The notes: a model not told the origin generated them from the sequence alone. A DNA stretch of 64,000 nucleotides from Candidatus Peregrinibacteria bacterium CG11_big_fil_rev_8_21_14_0_20_49_14 (GCA_002787035.1 PCVP01000014.1:50422-114421), one strand, 5' to 3'; counted from the stretch's first letter, positions 51,673-60,812 are shown. Made by a program: numbers and translations.

Positions 51673-53331
51673 TTACTCCGTCAATAATTCCAAGTACTGC
51701 CCGTACCCTTCTGCTGACATGTCGTCTTTCGGTACGAAACGCAGTGCGGCGGAGTTAATGCAGTGACGCAGTCCCGTTTTGTCTTTCGGACCGTCGGTGA
51801 ACAAGTGCCCAAGATGCGAATCTCCGAACATACTGCGCAACTCTGTGCGAGTTACAAACAGCTTGCGGTCCTTCTTCCGCACGATGAATCTGTCGTCTAT
51901 GGCACGCCAGAAGCTCGGCCAACCCGTGCCCGAATCGTACTTATGTACGGAGGCATACAGAGGCTCACCGGAGATTTTATCTACGTAGATTCCTGCTTCT
52001 TTTGTATCCCAATACGCATTGTGATACGGACGCTCGGTGCCTTCGTTTACGATGATATCGTAAGATTCTTCATCCAGATTTTCCCGAAGGCTCTCACGTT
52101 CTTCATCCGTAACAGCGTACGAATTTGATTTCTGCTGATCTGCAAATTCCAGTGCGGCGATTCTTGCCCAGTTTTCCTCTATGAATCCCTCACGGCCCGA
52201 GCCCTTCTTGTACCGCTCGTAGTGTTCCGAACTCTTTTTGTAGTAGTCCTGATGATACTCTTCTGCGGGGAAGAACGTGGAGTAGGGGAGTATGTCGGTC
52301 ACGACGGGGTCGGGGAATTTTCCGCTGTCATCCAACGCTTTCTTGGAAGCCTCTGCCAGCTGCTTCTGCTCTTGAGAATGATAATAGATGGCAGTGGTGT
52401 ACTGGAAGCCTCTGTCTGCAAATTGCCCTCCCGAATCCGTGGGATTTATCTGTCGCCAAAAAATATCCAGTAATTCGGCATACGAAACGACACCGGGATC
52501 GTACGTCACTTGCACAGATTCTCTGTGTGGAGTCGTGCCTCGCACAACTTGACTGTACTCGGCAGTGTCGGCTGTGCCTCCCGCGTACCCGACGATGGCA
52601 TCATACACTCCCTCATGTTCTTGGTAGGGAGGATCCATACACCAAAAACATCCTCCGGCGAACGTGGCGATGGCACGAGAAGCATTGTCATCTGAATTGC
52701 CGGTATCGTGCATGACTGCGGGTTGCGACAGATCTTCGTACGTACGTGACGCTTTCGGAGAAATATCTGCGAGAAGTCGGTACGTTATTTCTGCCATTTG
52801 TCCTCTGGTGAGAGGATGTTCGAACGAAGAGATATCTTGCGGAATGGACTTTTTGTCTGCGAGCGCTCGTACGTACCCTTCGTACCACACAGACGTATCT
52901 TCGTGTTCCAATTGCATGGCAGACACGACTATTTTTGCGGCCTCCGCAAAGCTAATAAGCTGCTCCGGGCGAAACGTTCCGTCCGGGTACCCCGCTATGA
53001 CGCCCGCTTTCTTTGCACGACAAACGTACGATGTAAACCATGCATTGGCAGGAACATCCGGAAACAACTTCTGCGAATCTGTGCACTCCTCAGAATCTTC
53101 ACCTTGGACTGCCTCCATTATTATTTTCGTAAACTCTGCTCTGTTTATGGTGGAATCCGGTCGGAATGTTCCGTCTTGGTATCCTTGTACTATGCCATGC
53201 TCTTTTGCAAAGTGTACGGCGTCTGCGTGAGGATGCGTTGCCGAGAGATCCGAAAAAGCAGCACTCGCGGCAGCGGTGGTACAAAAGACTGCTATGGCAG
53301 CGATGACGGCGGAAGGTGCCCTGAATTTCAT
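51673..53331 (-). CDS. Secreted SLH-MsrA-MsrB fusion (surface methionine sulfoxide reductase)
   Basis: The 552-residue protein joins a signal peptide (about 1-25) and about three SLH wall-anchoring repeats (about 26-195; [34 protein letters not shown] is the first) to MsrA and MsrB. MsrA has GGCFWC (Cys228, Cys231) and MsrB has [10 protein letters not shown] and [11 protein letters not shown] (Cys524). Together they reduce both S- and R-methionine sulfoxide. MsrB lacks the CxxC zinc pairs. SLH domains bind pyruvylated wall polymers, so the enzyme should sit outside the membrane. The start at 53331 has a TATACT box ending 6 bases upstream. Such an arrangement is unusual. Confidence 0.92.
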   Translation of the reverse strand: MKFRAPSAVIAAIAVFCTTAAASAAFSDLSATHPHADAVHFAKEHGIVQGYQDGTFRPDSTINRAEFTKIIMEAVQGEDSEECTDSQKLFPDVPANAWFTSYVCRAKKAGVIAGYPDGTFRPEQLISFAEAAKIVVSAMQLEHEDTSVWYEGYVRALADKKSIPQDISSFEHPLTRGQMAEITYRLLADISPKASRTYEDLSQPAVMHDTGNSDDNASRAIATFAGGCFWCMDPPYQEHEGVYDAIVGYAGGTADTAEYSQVVRGTTPHRESVQVTYDPGVVSYAELLDIFWRQINPTDSGGQFADRGFQYTTAIYYHSQEQKQLAEASKKALDDSGKFPDPVVTDILPYSTFFPAEEYHQDYYKKSSEHYERYKKGSGREGFIEENWARIAALEFADQQKSNSYAVTDEERESLRENLDEESYDIIVNEGTERPYHNAYWDTKEAGIYVDKISGEPLYASVHKYDSGTGWPSFWRAIDDRFIVRKKDRKLFVTRTELRSMFGDSHLGHLFTDGPKDKTGLRHCINSAALRFVPKDDMSAEGYGQYLELLTE

Positions 53332-53337
53332 GCACGA

Positions 53338-53343
53338 AGTATA
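53338..53343 (-). promoter_or_regulatory. Extended -10 box of the SLH-MsrAB gene
   Basis: On the minus strand TGC-TATACT ends 6 bases before the ATG at 53331, so the message would be leaderless. The divergent zincin gene has its own TTGCTC-17-TACAAT promoter at 53400-53428. Confidence 0.6.
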
Positions 53344-53456
53344 GCACATTGGCAACGTCATATAAATGATTCCAAAACAGTATGTTTCACTGTAACCGAT
53401 TGCTCCATTTTACAAATAAAGCTACAATCGGCACGAATGATTTCCAACGCATCACT

Positions 53457-54272
53457 ATGAAGAAAGCTTCACATATTTCACTGTCTCTTTCTGTTTTTGT
53501 CACAGCCACTTTTGTGACAGCCGATGCATACGCCACACATTCTTGGGCAAACTACCACTGGGGACGCACAACCAACCCTCTTCCGTTGGAACTTGGAGAT
53601 AACGTTGCTGCCAACTGGGATGCAAACCTTACTCTGGCTGCGTCTGATTGGAATATTTCTGACATGCTCGATACCGCAGTGGTAGCTGGAAAATCCAACC
53701 CTCGCACATGTAAACCAACAAGCGGAAGAGCTGAAATATGTAACGCCAAATACGGAAACACGGGATGGCTCGGCATCGCACAAATTTGGATAAGCGGAGA
53801 CCACATTACTCAGGGAGTTGTGAAGCTGAATGACACATACTTCAACACGACAAAATACAACACGAATGCGTGGCGGAATCTTGTGACATGCCAAGAGATA
53901 GGACACATATTCGGATTGGGACATCAGGATGAAAACTTCAGTAATCCGCCACTTGGCACTTGTATGGATTACACAGACCCCGACCCGACTCCTAACCAAC
54001 ACCCAAATCAACACGACTACGATATGTTGGCAGAAATATACACTCATCTCGATAGTGTAAATTCATACATTCTAAGCGATGGCACCGACGGAGGAGGAAA
54101 GGGTGGGGGAAAGGGGGGCAAAGGGAAGCCTCTGGACATAGACTGGAACAATCCTTCTGAGTGGGGAAGGCGGGTAAGTGAGCATATCTACGAAAGAGAT
54201 CTTGGTAACGGAAACAAGGTGATGACAGATGTCTTCTGGGTGGAAGGTCGTGGAAACAGCCACAATCGCTAA
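53457..54272 (+). CDS. Secreted matrixin-like zincin with Gln in place of the first zinc-binding His
   Basis: The 271-residue protein has a signal peptide (about 1-26) and a metalloprotease-like domain. The active-site helix reads CQEIGHIFGLGHQDE (about 145-159). It fits HExxHxxGxxH except that the first His is Gln146; Glu147, His150 and His156 are kept. A Met-turn-like GTCMDYTDPDP and QHPNQHDYDMLAEIY follow. A Gly/Lys run (GGGKGGGKGGKGK, about 216-228) precedes the C-terminal part. It may be an altered protease or a non-catalytic metal-binding protein. Its promoter is TTGCTC/TACAAT, and a good terminator follows. Confidence 0.78.
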   Translation: MKKASHISLSLSVFVTATFVTADAYATHSWANYHWGRTTNPLPLELGDNVAANWDANLTLAASDWNISDMLDTAVVAGKSNPRTCKPTSGRAEICNAKYGNTGWLGIAQIWISGDHITQGVVKLNDTYFNTTKYNTNAWRNLVTCQEIGHIFGLGHQDENFSNPPLGTCMDYTDPDPTPNQHPNQHDYDMLAEIYTHLDSVNSYILSDGTDGGGKGGGKGGKGKPLDIDWNNPSEWGRRVSEHIYERDLGNGNKVMTDVFWVEGRGNSHNR

Positions 54273-54291
54273 ATGCTGAGATTCAGAGAAT

Positions 54292-54319
54292 AAAACTCTG
54301 CAGAACTGCAGGGTTTTTT
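54292..54319 (+). terminator. Rho-independent terminator after the zincin gene
   Basis: A 12-bp stem (AAAACTCTGCAG / CTGCAGGGTTTT, one G-T pair) with a 2-base loop is followed by further T residues, 20 bases after the stop codon. Confidence 0.85.
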
Positions 54320-54436
54320 CTTGCGACAAGAGGAAAGAATAATACGTATCCGCTTGTTCAGAGCCAATGTACCAGTACAATCTTGCACTCATTACGTTAC
54401 ATTTGCCATTATGAGTACACTGGAAACAGGATCCAA

Positions 54437-55312
54437 ATGCGTCAAAACTGCAACACTGTCATGAAACACTCACTCGATGATTCCGGCCTCCCGCAAGCTC
54501 TGGCAGACAGTTCAGTCGGCAGAAGTCCGAATTTCTTGCGCATGGCAAAATCGGTCAGTGTTGCACAGGCAAACAGACAAACAGGCGGACTGACAAGATG
54601 TTCGGTGGCAATCGGGAGAGGAAGAGTGGCAGAAGAAGTACTGAAACTGTTGAGAGTTCCGGAAGCGGAGTTTGGCGAGAGTGACTGGAACGTCATAGCC
54701 AAGAGAGCAAAACTGCAATTTCCTATTCCAAAAAAAGTCGGAAAATTGGAGCATATGGAACTGGAACTCTGTCGCAAAGCACACAACAAATTCGGTACGG
54801 AGACTCCTGTGGATAAAAACTCAATCCACGCAATGCATAGACATGCTGAGCTGTTAGTTGAACCGAATGTAACACTGGGAGATGATGAAAAAGACTACCT
54901 GGCTGCAAATCACGCTCGGTCTGTAATAGGGCAAATTCTTTCCAATGCGGCGGAAGATATGCAACTCGTTACAGTGGGCCACACACGAACGGCAACAAAT
55001 GAAGAAATGGAAAAAGTACAGAGAGTGGAAAGAGTGCTGCAAAAGGCATTTCGGCTGATAGAACAAGTTCTCGACGCTTCTGAAATTACGGCGGCAGACA
55101 CCATAGTGGATATTGCGCAAGAGACCGAAGCTGCGCTACGAACACTGTTTATGCATTTCAACATCGCTCCCATTGTAGGATACAAACTGCCGCAAACCAG
55201 AAGGCGACAAGGATCGATAGTCAATTCCTCTGAGAAGGTAGGACGAAATGCTCCGTGCCCGTGCGGCAGCGGCTGCAAATTTAAGCGGTGTTGTGGGGGA
55301 CCGAATAACTAA
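54437..55312 (+). CDS. Hypothetical protein with C-terminal SEC-C zinc motif
   Basis: The 291-residue soluble protein is mostly helical and of unknown family until its end. There KVGRNAPCPCGSGCKFKRCCG forms a SEC-C motif, the zinc-binding module found at the end of SecA and many other proteins. It is not SecA, since the motor domains are absent. The ATG at 54437 has an AGGA-like sequence 8 bases upstream; an ATG at 54461 is also possible. A 17-residue reading frame starting at 54411 overlaps this start region. SEC-C suggests contact with ribosomes, SecB-like partners or other proteins. Function unknown. Confidence 0.75.
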   Translation: MRQNCNTVMKHSLDDSGLPQALADSSVGRSPNFLRMAKSVSVAQANRQTGGLTRCSVAIGRGRVAEEVLKLLRVPEAEFGESDWNVIAKRAKLQFPIPKKVGKLEHMELELCRKAHNKFGTETPVDKNSIHAMHRHAELLVEPNVTLGDDEKDYLAANHARSVIGQILSNAAEDMQLVTVGHTRTATNEEMEKVQRVERVLQKAFRLIEQVLDASEITAADTIVDIAQETEAALRTLFMHFNIAPIVGYKLPQTRRRQGSIVNSSEKVGRNAPCPCGSGCKFKRCCGGPNN

Positions 55313-55364
55313 GGAAGTCTTGAATATATCCACTGTATCTCCACTCTCACTGTACAATGTACGT

Positions 55365-56930
55365 ATGAAAATTCGTCTCTTCATTCTTACTCTGGCAGTC
55401 TGGCTGAACGGGGGAGTGGCAGTTCCTTTTGCGAAAGCTCTGGACTTGGAAGGGAATGCCAGACAGTCCACGGTGTTTATTTCCAGCTATGACTTTCGTG
55501 GCAATCTGCTGTTGAGAGGAAGCGGGTTTTATGTGGATGAAGGCATCATTATTACGAACAAACACGTCGTGGATGGCGCGGCGAGGTACTACCGCATTTT
55601 CACAACGGGAGAGAACGGTGCTGCGGATTTTAATTGTTACAAAGATATTACACGGTCGGACGTAAAGATAAATTTGGATGATGATATTGCCTACCTTCGC
55701 GCTTTCATTAAGTGTCCGCACGGCAGTGTGTATTTTGCAGACACAAACCCGAAGGTCGGAGAAGGAATAAGCGTACTGGGGTACCCCGCCATCACAGGAT
55801 TTTCTCTGTACAGTGCCACGGGCACCGTACTGGAAAAAGTACAGGGAGGGACTGTGTTTACGACGTACGACGGATTCTGGCTACGGACCGATGCCAAGAT
55901 TCACGGGGGAAACTCGGGAGGACCCGTGCTGCAAAACGGCATGGTAGTGGGAGTTGCAGTGGCCTCGCATAAGAACGAATGGGGATACGCAGTGGACGGC
56001 TACTTCGTGCCTGTCACAGAAATTTTACGGGGATTGGAATCTGCCAATAAGTCGTCATTTGCGTACACGCCGCAAATACGACAAAAAAACGACGCGTACA
56101 TAGAGAAGCCCGAAGTTCCTACTCCGCCGCAGTGGGTATACGGCGATCCGTTTAACCCCAAACCCGCAATAGGCACGGTGGCAACGAAAGGAGACTGCGT
56201 GCAGAGCTTGGGGGAAGGAGGGGAAGAGACAGGCTACGTACTGCCAAATCAAGGAAACGGCTGCCGCTGCAAACCCAGTTACCACCCGAATGAAGAGCAA
56301 ACAACGTGCCTCCCCGGTTCACCCTCGTACGCAGAAGAGCAACTGCGCATGCAAGAAGCTCGAAAGAAAAAACAGGAGGCTGTGCGAGCACGACCGACTC
56401 CACCTGCATTCTTTACGGATATAGATACAAAGCACCCCTACAGAGAAGCAATAGAGTGGGGCAAGAAATCTGAAATTCTGGAAGGGTACTCCGACGGAAC
56501 ATTCCGACCGGAACAAGAAGTAAACAGAGTGGAATTTTTAAAAATTCTACTCGAAGCAGTGCATGCCGACCTCTCCTCTGTCACTGAGCCTGCGGGATTT
56601 CGGGATACGAATGAAAACGCGTGGTACGCTCCGTATGTGCGATACGCAAAAGCACGAGGAATACTGCAAGGGTATGCCGACGGCACACTGAGGCCCGAGC
56701 AACAAGTGAACTTCGCAGAAGCGCTTAAAATTGCCTATGAAACCGTGGGGACTCAGACCACAGACGAAGGAGGGGAGTGGTACGCACGCTACGCACTGCA
56801 TGCCCGCCGAAACAACATCCTTTTTAAAAAAAGTGTGCGCATGGAAGAACCCGTACGCAGAAAAGATGTGATGTGGATAGTGTGGAAATTAATGAGTGCA
56901 AAGAATAGTGAACGCACTCTGTCATTATAG
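55365..56930 (+). CDS. Secreted trypsin-like serine protease with C-terminal SLH domains
   Basis: The 521-residue protein has a signal peptide (about 1-25) and a trypsin-2/S1-type protease with His67 (TNKHVVDG), an Asp in DDDIAYLRAF (about 106-107) and Ser184 (HGGNSGGPVL). A short Cys-containing module (CRCKPSYHPNEEQTTC) and a charged linker follow. Then come about three SLH repeats ([24 protein letters not shown] is one) for anchoring to the cell wall. The ATG at 55365 has a TACAAT box (55353-55358) ending 6 bases upstream. It should act on the cell surface, possibly in processing or quality control. Confidence 0.9.
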   Translation: MKIRLFILTLAVWLNGGVAVPFAKALDLEGNARQSTVFISSYDFRGNLLLRGSGFYVDEGIIITNKHVVDGAARYYRIFTTGENGAADFNCYKDITRSDVKINLDDDIAYLRAFIKCPHGSVYFADTNPKVGEGISVLGYPAITGFSLYSATGTVLEKVQGGTVFTTYDGFWLRTDAKIHGGNSGGPVLQNGMVVGVAVASHKNEWGYAVDGYFVPVTEILRGLESANKSSFAYTPQIRQKNDAYIEKPEVPTPPQWVYGDPFNPKPAIGTVATKGDCVQSLGEGGEETGYVLPNQGNGCRCKPSYHPNEEQTTCLPGSPSYAEEQLRMQEARKKKQEAVRARPTPPAFFTDIDTKHPYREAIEWGKKSEILEGYSDGTFRPEQEVNRVEFLKILLEAVHADLSSVTEPAGFRDTNENAWYAPYVRYAKARGILQGYADGTLRPEQQVNFAEALKIAYETVGTQTTDEGGEWYARYALHARRNNILFKKSVRMEEPVRRKDVMWIVWKLMSAKNSERTLSL

Positions 56931-56991
56931 CTACCATGGAATGTTCAGTATTATTATCAATGATTAGGAGAGCTCCGGCATCCGTGGTCTA

Positions 56992-58326
56992 ATGCAACAG
57001 ATGCGTTCTTCTGTTTCATCTGCGGCCACCAAAACAGAGAAACCTTTGCATCTATACGCACATAAGCGAACAAACGTGAAACTTTCTCCCTGCCAAGAGA
57101 GTGCATTGCACATACTGGAAGGGGAGAGCAACGTGTTTCTTACCGGAGAAGCCGGTACAGGCAAGAGCTACCTACTCAACACCTACTTACACGGTAAAAG
57201 CACCAAACACTACCCGATAGTGGCAAGCACGGGTGCCGCCGCCATTCTTGTGGGCGGCCGCACGTTCCACAGCTTTTTTGGGCTTGGGATTTTGGAAGGC
57301 GGAATGGAAAACACCGTGCAACGTGCACTGAAGAACAAGAAACTCATGCACAGACTCTTCGATGCCGATTGCGTGGTGATAGACGAAGTTTCCATGCTGT
57401 CTGGCACCGTACTTGCCACCGCAGAGCGCATAGCACAGGAAGCTCGCGACTCCGATGCCCCGTGGGGAGGGCTGCGCATAATAGCAGTGGGGGACTTTGC
57501 ACAACTGCCGCCAATAGAGGCTAATGCAGAAGGCAAGGAATGGGCTTTTTTGCATGACGTATGGGAGAGGAGTCGGTTTCATTCCATTCTGCTTACCACC
57601 GTCGTCCGCACACAGGACCAGGAATACTTAGATCTCCTTCGTGCGGTTCGCACGGGCGAAATGCATCCCGCTGTGGATGCATACATGGAACGCAAAGTTC
57701 TCTCCGAGAGCGAAGACTTCGAAGGCACACGGCTGTACCCGCACAGAGCAAGTGTGGATGCTTTTAACCTGAAGAAACTCCGAGAACTGGAAGGCAAACT
57801 CTGGGAATTTGAAACGCTCTACACGGGCACGAAATCCAATGTGGAAATTCTAAAGAAGAAGGCACCTATTCCCGAGACGTTGCTCCTCAAAAAAGGCGCA
57901 ATAGTAATGATACGTCGTAACGACATCTCGCATAGCGAAGACCAAATGCTCTACGTAAACGGAAGCCTTGGGTACGTGCGAGAGATTTCTCAGGAAGAAC
58001 TGAAAATAGACTTATTTACCGGGCGAACAGTCACCCTTACCAAACAGTACTTCGAACTCTTTAACGGAGACGGAAAGGGGGTGGCACAAGCGGAGAACTT
58101 CCCCGTAAACCTTGCATGGGCTTCTACCATTCACAAAGCACAGGGAGCAACATTGGATAGAGTGCTCGTACACTTAGAAAGCCTATGGGAACCGGGACAA
58201 GCGTACGTTGCCTTAAGCAGAACCCGCAGCGGAGATGACCTGTACATACAAGGGTGGTCTGCTGAGTCGATTATTGTAGAACCTCTTGTGAAAGAGTTTT
58301 ATGAGAGGATGGGGAGGGGGGTTTAA
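56992..58326 (+). CDS. PIF1/RecD2-like superfamily 1B DNA helicase
   Basis: The 444-residue ATP-dependent helicase has VFLTGEAGTGKSYLLNTYL (Walker A), ASTGAAAILVGGRTFHSFFGLG, CVVIDEVSMLSG (Walker B), RIIAVGDFAQLPPIEANAEGKEWAF, and the C-terminal WASTIHKAQGATLDRVLVHL and GQAYVALSRTRS. This set identifies PIF1/Dda-type helicases, which unwind 5'-to-3' and deal with G-quadruplexes or stalled forks. It ends 4 bases before a convergent HNH gene. It borders the AT-rich island that follows. Confidence 0.92.
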   Translation: MQQMRSSVSSAATKTEKPLHLYAHKRTNVKLSPCQESALHILEGESNVFLTGEAGTGKSYLLNTYLHGKSTKHYPIVASTGAAAILVGGRTFHSFFGLGILEGGMENTVQRALKNKKLMHRLFDADCVVIDEVSMLSGTVLATAERIAQEARDSDAPWGGLRIIAVGDFAQLPPIEANAEGKEWAFLHDVWERSRFHSILLTTVVRTQDQEYLDLLRAVRTGEMHPAVDAYMERKVLSESEDFEGTRLYPHRASVDAFNLKKLRELEGKLWEFETLYTGTKSNVEILKKKAPIPETLLLKKGAIVMIRRNDISHSEDQMLYVNGSLGYVREISQEELKIDLFTGRTVTLTKQYFELFNGDGKGVAQAENFPVNLAWASTIHKAQGATLDRVLVHLESLWEPGQAYVALSRTRSGDDLYIQGWSAESIIVEPLVKEFYERMGRGV

Positions 58327-58330
58327 TAGA

Positions 58331-58696
58331 TTAAAAACCAAAGCATTTATAAAAAAATCTACGAGCCCATATTTCTAATTTTGAGTAACTACCCTTTGGA
58401 TGATGTTTTTTACAAAGTATTCTTAAATCTGTTTTAGGATTCTCTCTGCCAAAAATAGGTAACAGGCACTTTCTGTAATGTAAGTGATGAACCTGTAAAT
58501 TTTCATTTGTTTTACAAACAGCACAGAATCTACCGTGGATTTCAAATGCCTCCTCTCTTTTCTGCTTCCAAGTAAGAGTTTTGTAATACTCTCTCATATC
58601 TTTTTTAGAGACTCGAATACGAAGAAACTCATTTACAAAAAATAGAATAATAAAAACCATGACGAAGATTATTGTGTGCGCATTGAATCCAATCAT
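58331..58696 (-). CDS. Membrane-anchored HNH nuclease-like protein
   Basis: The 121-residue protein has one membrane helix (about 7-25), then an HNH-type module: YYKTLTWKQKREEAFEIHGRFCAVC, NLQVHHLHYRKCLLP, and DLRILCKKHHPKGS. Two CxxC-like cysteine pairs and the HH motif fit the zinc-finger HNH family, which cleaves DNA. A membrane anchor is uncommon for this family and could place the nuclease at the entry point for DNA. The region is clearly more AT-rich than the flanking helicase gene, so it may be a recent arrival. A TAAAGT box lies 5 bases before the ATG. Confidence 0.75.
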   Translation of the reverse strand: MIGFNAHTIIFVMVFIILFFVNEFLRIRVSKKDMREYYKTLTWKQKREEAFEIHGRFCAVCKTNENLQVHHLHYRKCLLPIFGRENPKTDLRILCKKHHPKGSYSKLEIWARRFFYKCFGF

Positions 58697-58734
58697 TGAG
58701 TACTTTAGAAAATGTAAAATATACTAGTTACAAA

Positions 58735-59430
58735 TTACTCAATTTTATCTGATTTTGAAAGATTGTGTCTCGCACACAGTATCTTCACGTTGTCCGAAGA
58801 AATACTTGTACCTCCTTTTGAATAGGGCAAATCATGGTCAAAATGAAGCTCATCCGTAGCACCACACATAACACACTTTCCTTCATCTCTTTCCCAGACG
58901 GTCTTTTTTACGGAAGTAGGAATAACACGAGAACGAGGCTTTAATGCATTTTCCTTAAATTCTCTATCGGCAAATTCTACTTCTGTCTCTTCTAAAATAA
59001 ATCGAAAGACATTTCTATTACCATCATTAATATATTGATAGTCAATAAGGCGAAAGAATCCTTTTTCAGACCATATACCAGGTAAGATTTTTTCATACAC
59101 TCGAATAATTTCTGGCTCGTGACTATTGGCCTTAAATTGCTCAACTGCCTGCACAAATAACCCATTCTGTGTAATTGAACCGCTTTTTGTTTTTACTGGT
59201 TGATCAATAGTTTTTGGATCGATATCGGGACCTGTTTTTAGTATGTCGTGACCTTCATACTCAATAGTTATACCGTCATCGTGAATTCTATCTGCATACG
59301 GCGCATTTGACCTTTGCGACATAAGAATGACAGAATAATTCACATTTAAACGAAAGTTCATACCTCTCTGCAACATCTGCACCCCTTCTGTATCACACAT
59401 ATCCCAATACGATAGAATTTGGTCTTTCAT
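58735..59430 (-). CDS. Putative modification-dependent restriction endonuclease (SRA-like + HNH)
   Basis: The 231-residue protein ends in a clear HNH nuclease: KKTVWERDEGKCVMCGATDELHFDHDLPYSKGGTSISSDNVKILCARHNLSKSDK. The preceding 150 residues (YSVILMSQRSNAPYADRIHD, then TQNGLFVQAVEQF, then GFFRLIDYQYINDGNRNVFRFIL) look like an SRA/YDG base-flipping reader for modified cytosine. SRA-HNH fusions are type IV-like restriction enzymes that cut modified DNA. The HNH call is strong; the reader domain is a tentative match by pattern. Its ATG directly follows the stop of a small membrane protein gene. Confidence 0.75.
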   Translation of the reverse strand: MKDQILSYWDMCDTEGVQMLQRGMNFRLNVNYSVILMSQRSNAPYADRIHDDGITIEYEGHDILKTGPDIDPKTIDQPVKTKSGSITQNGLFVQAVEQFKANSHEPEIIRVYEKILPGIWSEKGFFRLIDYQYINDGNRNVFRFILEETEVEFADREFKENALKPRSRVIPTSVKKTVWERDEGKCVMCGATDELHFDHDLPYSKGGTSISSDNVKILCARHNLSKSDKIE

Positions 59431-59628
59431 TTAAAAAATGATAAAAGAAATAAGCATTATATTTGGGAGTTCTTCTTTCTCCGCCATGACAATGCCTTTC
59501 ATTCCAAGGCACTCCCCAATAGTCACAGCGAGTACGACAATAATAACACCCATCGAATGCAGTACGCCCGGGGTGTGCCCACTTATAGGCATACTAAATA
59601 ATACAAAAACACACAGAAGTAACCTCAT
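59431..59628 (-). CDS. Small membrane protein preceding the SRA-HNH gene
   Basis: The 65-residue frame encodes a signal-like hydrophobic start (MRLLLCVFVLFSMPISG) and a second hydrophobic helix (SMGVIIVVLAVTIGECLGM), then a short charged turn and a hydrophobic end. Its TAA is immediately followed by the ATG of the nuclease gene, as in a coupled pair. No family is recognised. An overlapping frame exists on the other strand. Support is moderate. Confidence 0.45.
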   Translation of the reverse strand: MRLLLCVFVLFSMPISGHTPGVLHSMGVIIVVLAVTIGECLGMKGIVMAEKEELPNIMLISFIIF

Positions 59629-59682
59629 ATGAGAATGAGTAAGTTATGTGAGCTTAACACATGATTTCTTTTTCCAAAGAGA

Positions 59683-60630
59683 CTATTTAGCTGGATAGAC
59701 CCAAACAATATCTTTTACGTCATTTTCCAAGCTATTCATCTCAAACACGAAATTATCAATTCTATATCCAACAAGGGCTATGGTAGCTTTCCCGTCCGCT
59801 ATATCGTTGTATATATCATTAAGCTCTGAAAGTTTCTTCCGATATGGATTTGTAACAGCATAAATCTCATTTGCCGACTTCGAGGAGAGCTCCTTCGCTA
59901 CTCCATCCCACTCATTTAACCATGTTTTCCTTTTTTCAATATCCACATAAATCTTCTGTAAATAAGCTTCAAAATCTGAACACTGAATTTCGGTCTCTAT
60001 TTGTTTCACAACTCTACAATCAGTGGATTTTAGTTCACATTTCCTCGTACGTGCCCCCTTAATGCAATATGTCCACTCAGTGCAGTCCCAGTCTGAATCG
60101 TGGCAGATCTCTGAAACCTCACATGTTTTCTTTGTTTCAGGAAATATATCTTCAACTTCGCAGTCTGCCTTAAGGAGACAATCACGTCTTAGAATTCCTG
60201 TATTACAGTTACCCCAGGAACCACAATCCCAATCCTCGATAGTACAGGTGATTTTTTTAGTTTTTAGCTCTACTGGAGCGGGCACAACAGGCTTATTTTG
60301 AACTGACTTCACCGTAGTCACTTCAACCTCTTCTACATCTTGAGCCTTGTCTTGTACCTCTTTTACTGCGTTCTCAGATTGCTCATCATCTTTTTGCGTA
60401 ACAATAACCGAGTATTTTTCCTCACTAAATGAAGTACAAGAGTAATTATCATCTATATGAATATATGTTTTTAGATCGCAACTAAACTCAAACTCAGGAT
60501 TTTCACAGCTAATAATAATTGCTCCATTCTGGCCTTCGATTTTAGAAAAACCTTCCTCGCAAATAAAATTAGATTCTGAACAACCAAAAAGCAATAATGC
60601 ACTCGCCACCACCAGATTACCTTTTTTCAT
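59683..60630 (-). CDS. Lipoprotein with thrombospondin-like Cys repeats
   Basis: The 315-residue lipoprotein has signal MKKGNLVVASALLLFGCSE (lipobox LFGC). A Glu/Val-rich linker follows, then two thrombospondin type 1-like repeats: DWDCGSWGNCNTGILRRDC and DWDCTEWTYCIKGARTRKC. The C-terminal region is helical (about 215-300). The repeats suggest binding to glycans or proteins outside the cell. A TATCAT box ends 7 bases before the ATG at 60630. It lies within the AT-rich island, between the small membrane gene and the toxin-antitoxin pair. Confidence 0.75.
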   Translation of the reverse strand: MKKGNLVVASALLLFGCSESNFICEEGFSKIEGQNGAIIISCENPEFEFSCDLKTYIHIDDNYSCTSFSEEKYSVIVTQKDDEQSENAVKEVQDKAQDVEEVEVTTVKSVQNKPVVPAPVELKTKKITCTIEDWDCGSWGNCNTGILRRDCLLKADCEVEDIFPETKKTCEVSEICHDSDWDCTEWTYCIKGARTRKCELKSTDCRVVKQIETEIQCSDFEAYLQKIYVDIEKRKTWLNEWDGVAKELSSKSANEIYAVTNPYRKKLSELNDIYNDIADGKATIALVGYRIDNFVFEMNSLENDVKDIVWVYPAK

Positions 60631-60812
60631 TATCTGAATGATATTTGCTATTAAAACTAATTTCAATGTTTATATCGCTTAAGGAGAAATGCTAGAATTA
60701 ACATATAACCTTATGTCATAGGAACACTTCGATGGGGGACTCGCAGAGTTATTGATTCTTCCCATGAAATTTCTTATGCACCTCCTTTAACAAATATTCA
60801 TATCAATCTTAT

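Noticed and set aside
54437..55312. SecA fragment because of the SEC-C motif
   Set aside because: No SecA motor motifs are present; SEC-C occurs at the ends of many unrelated proteins.
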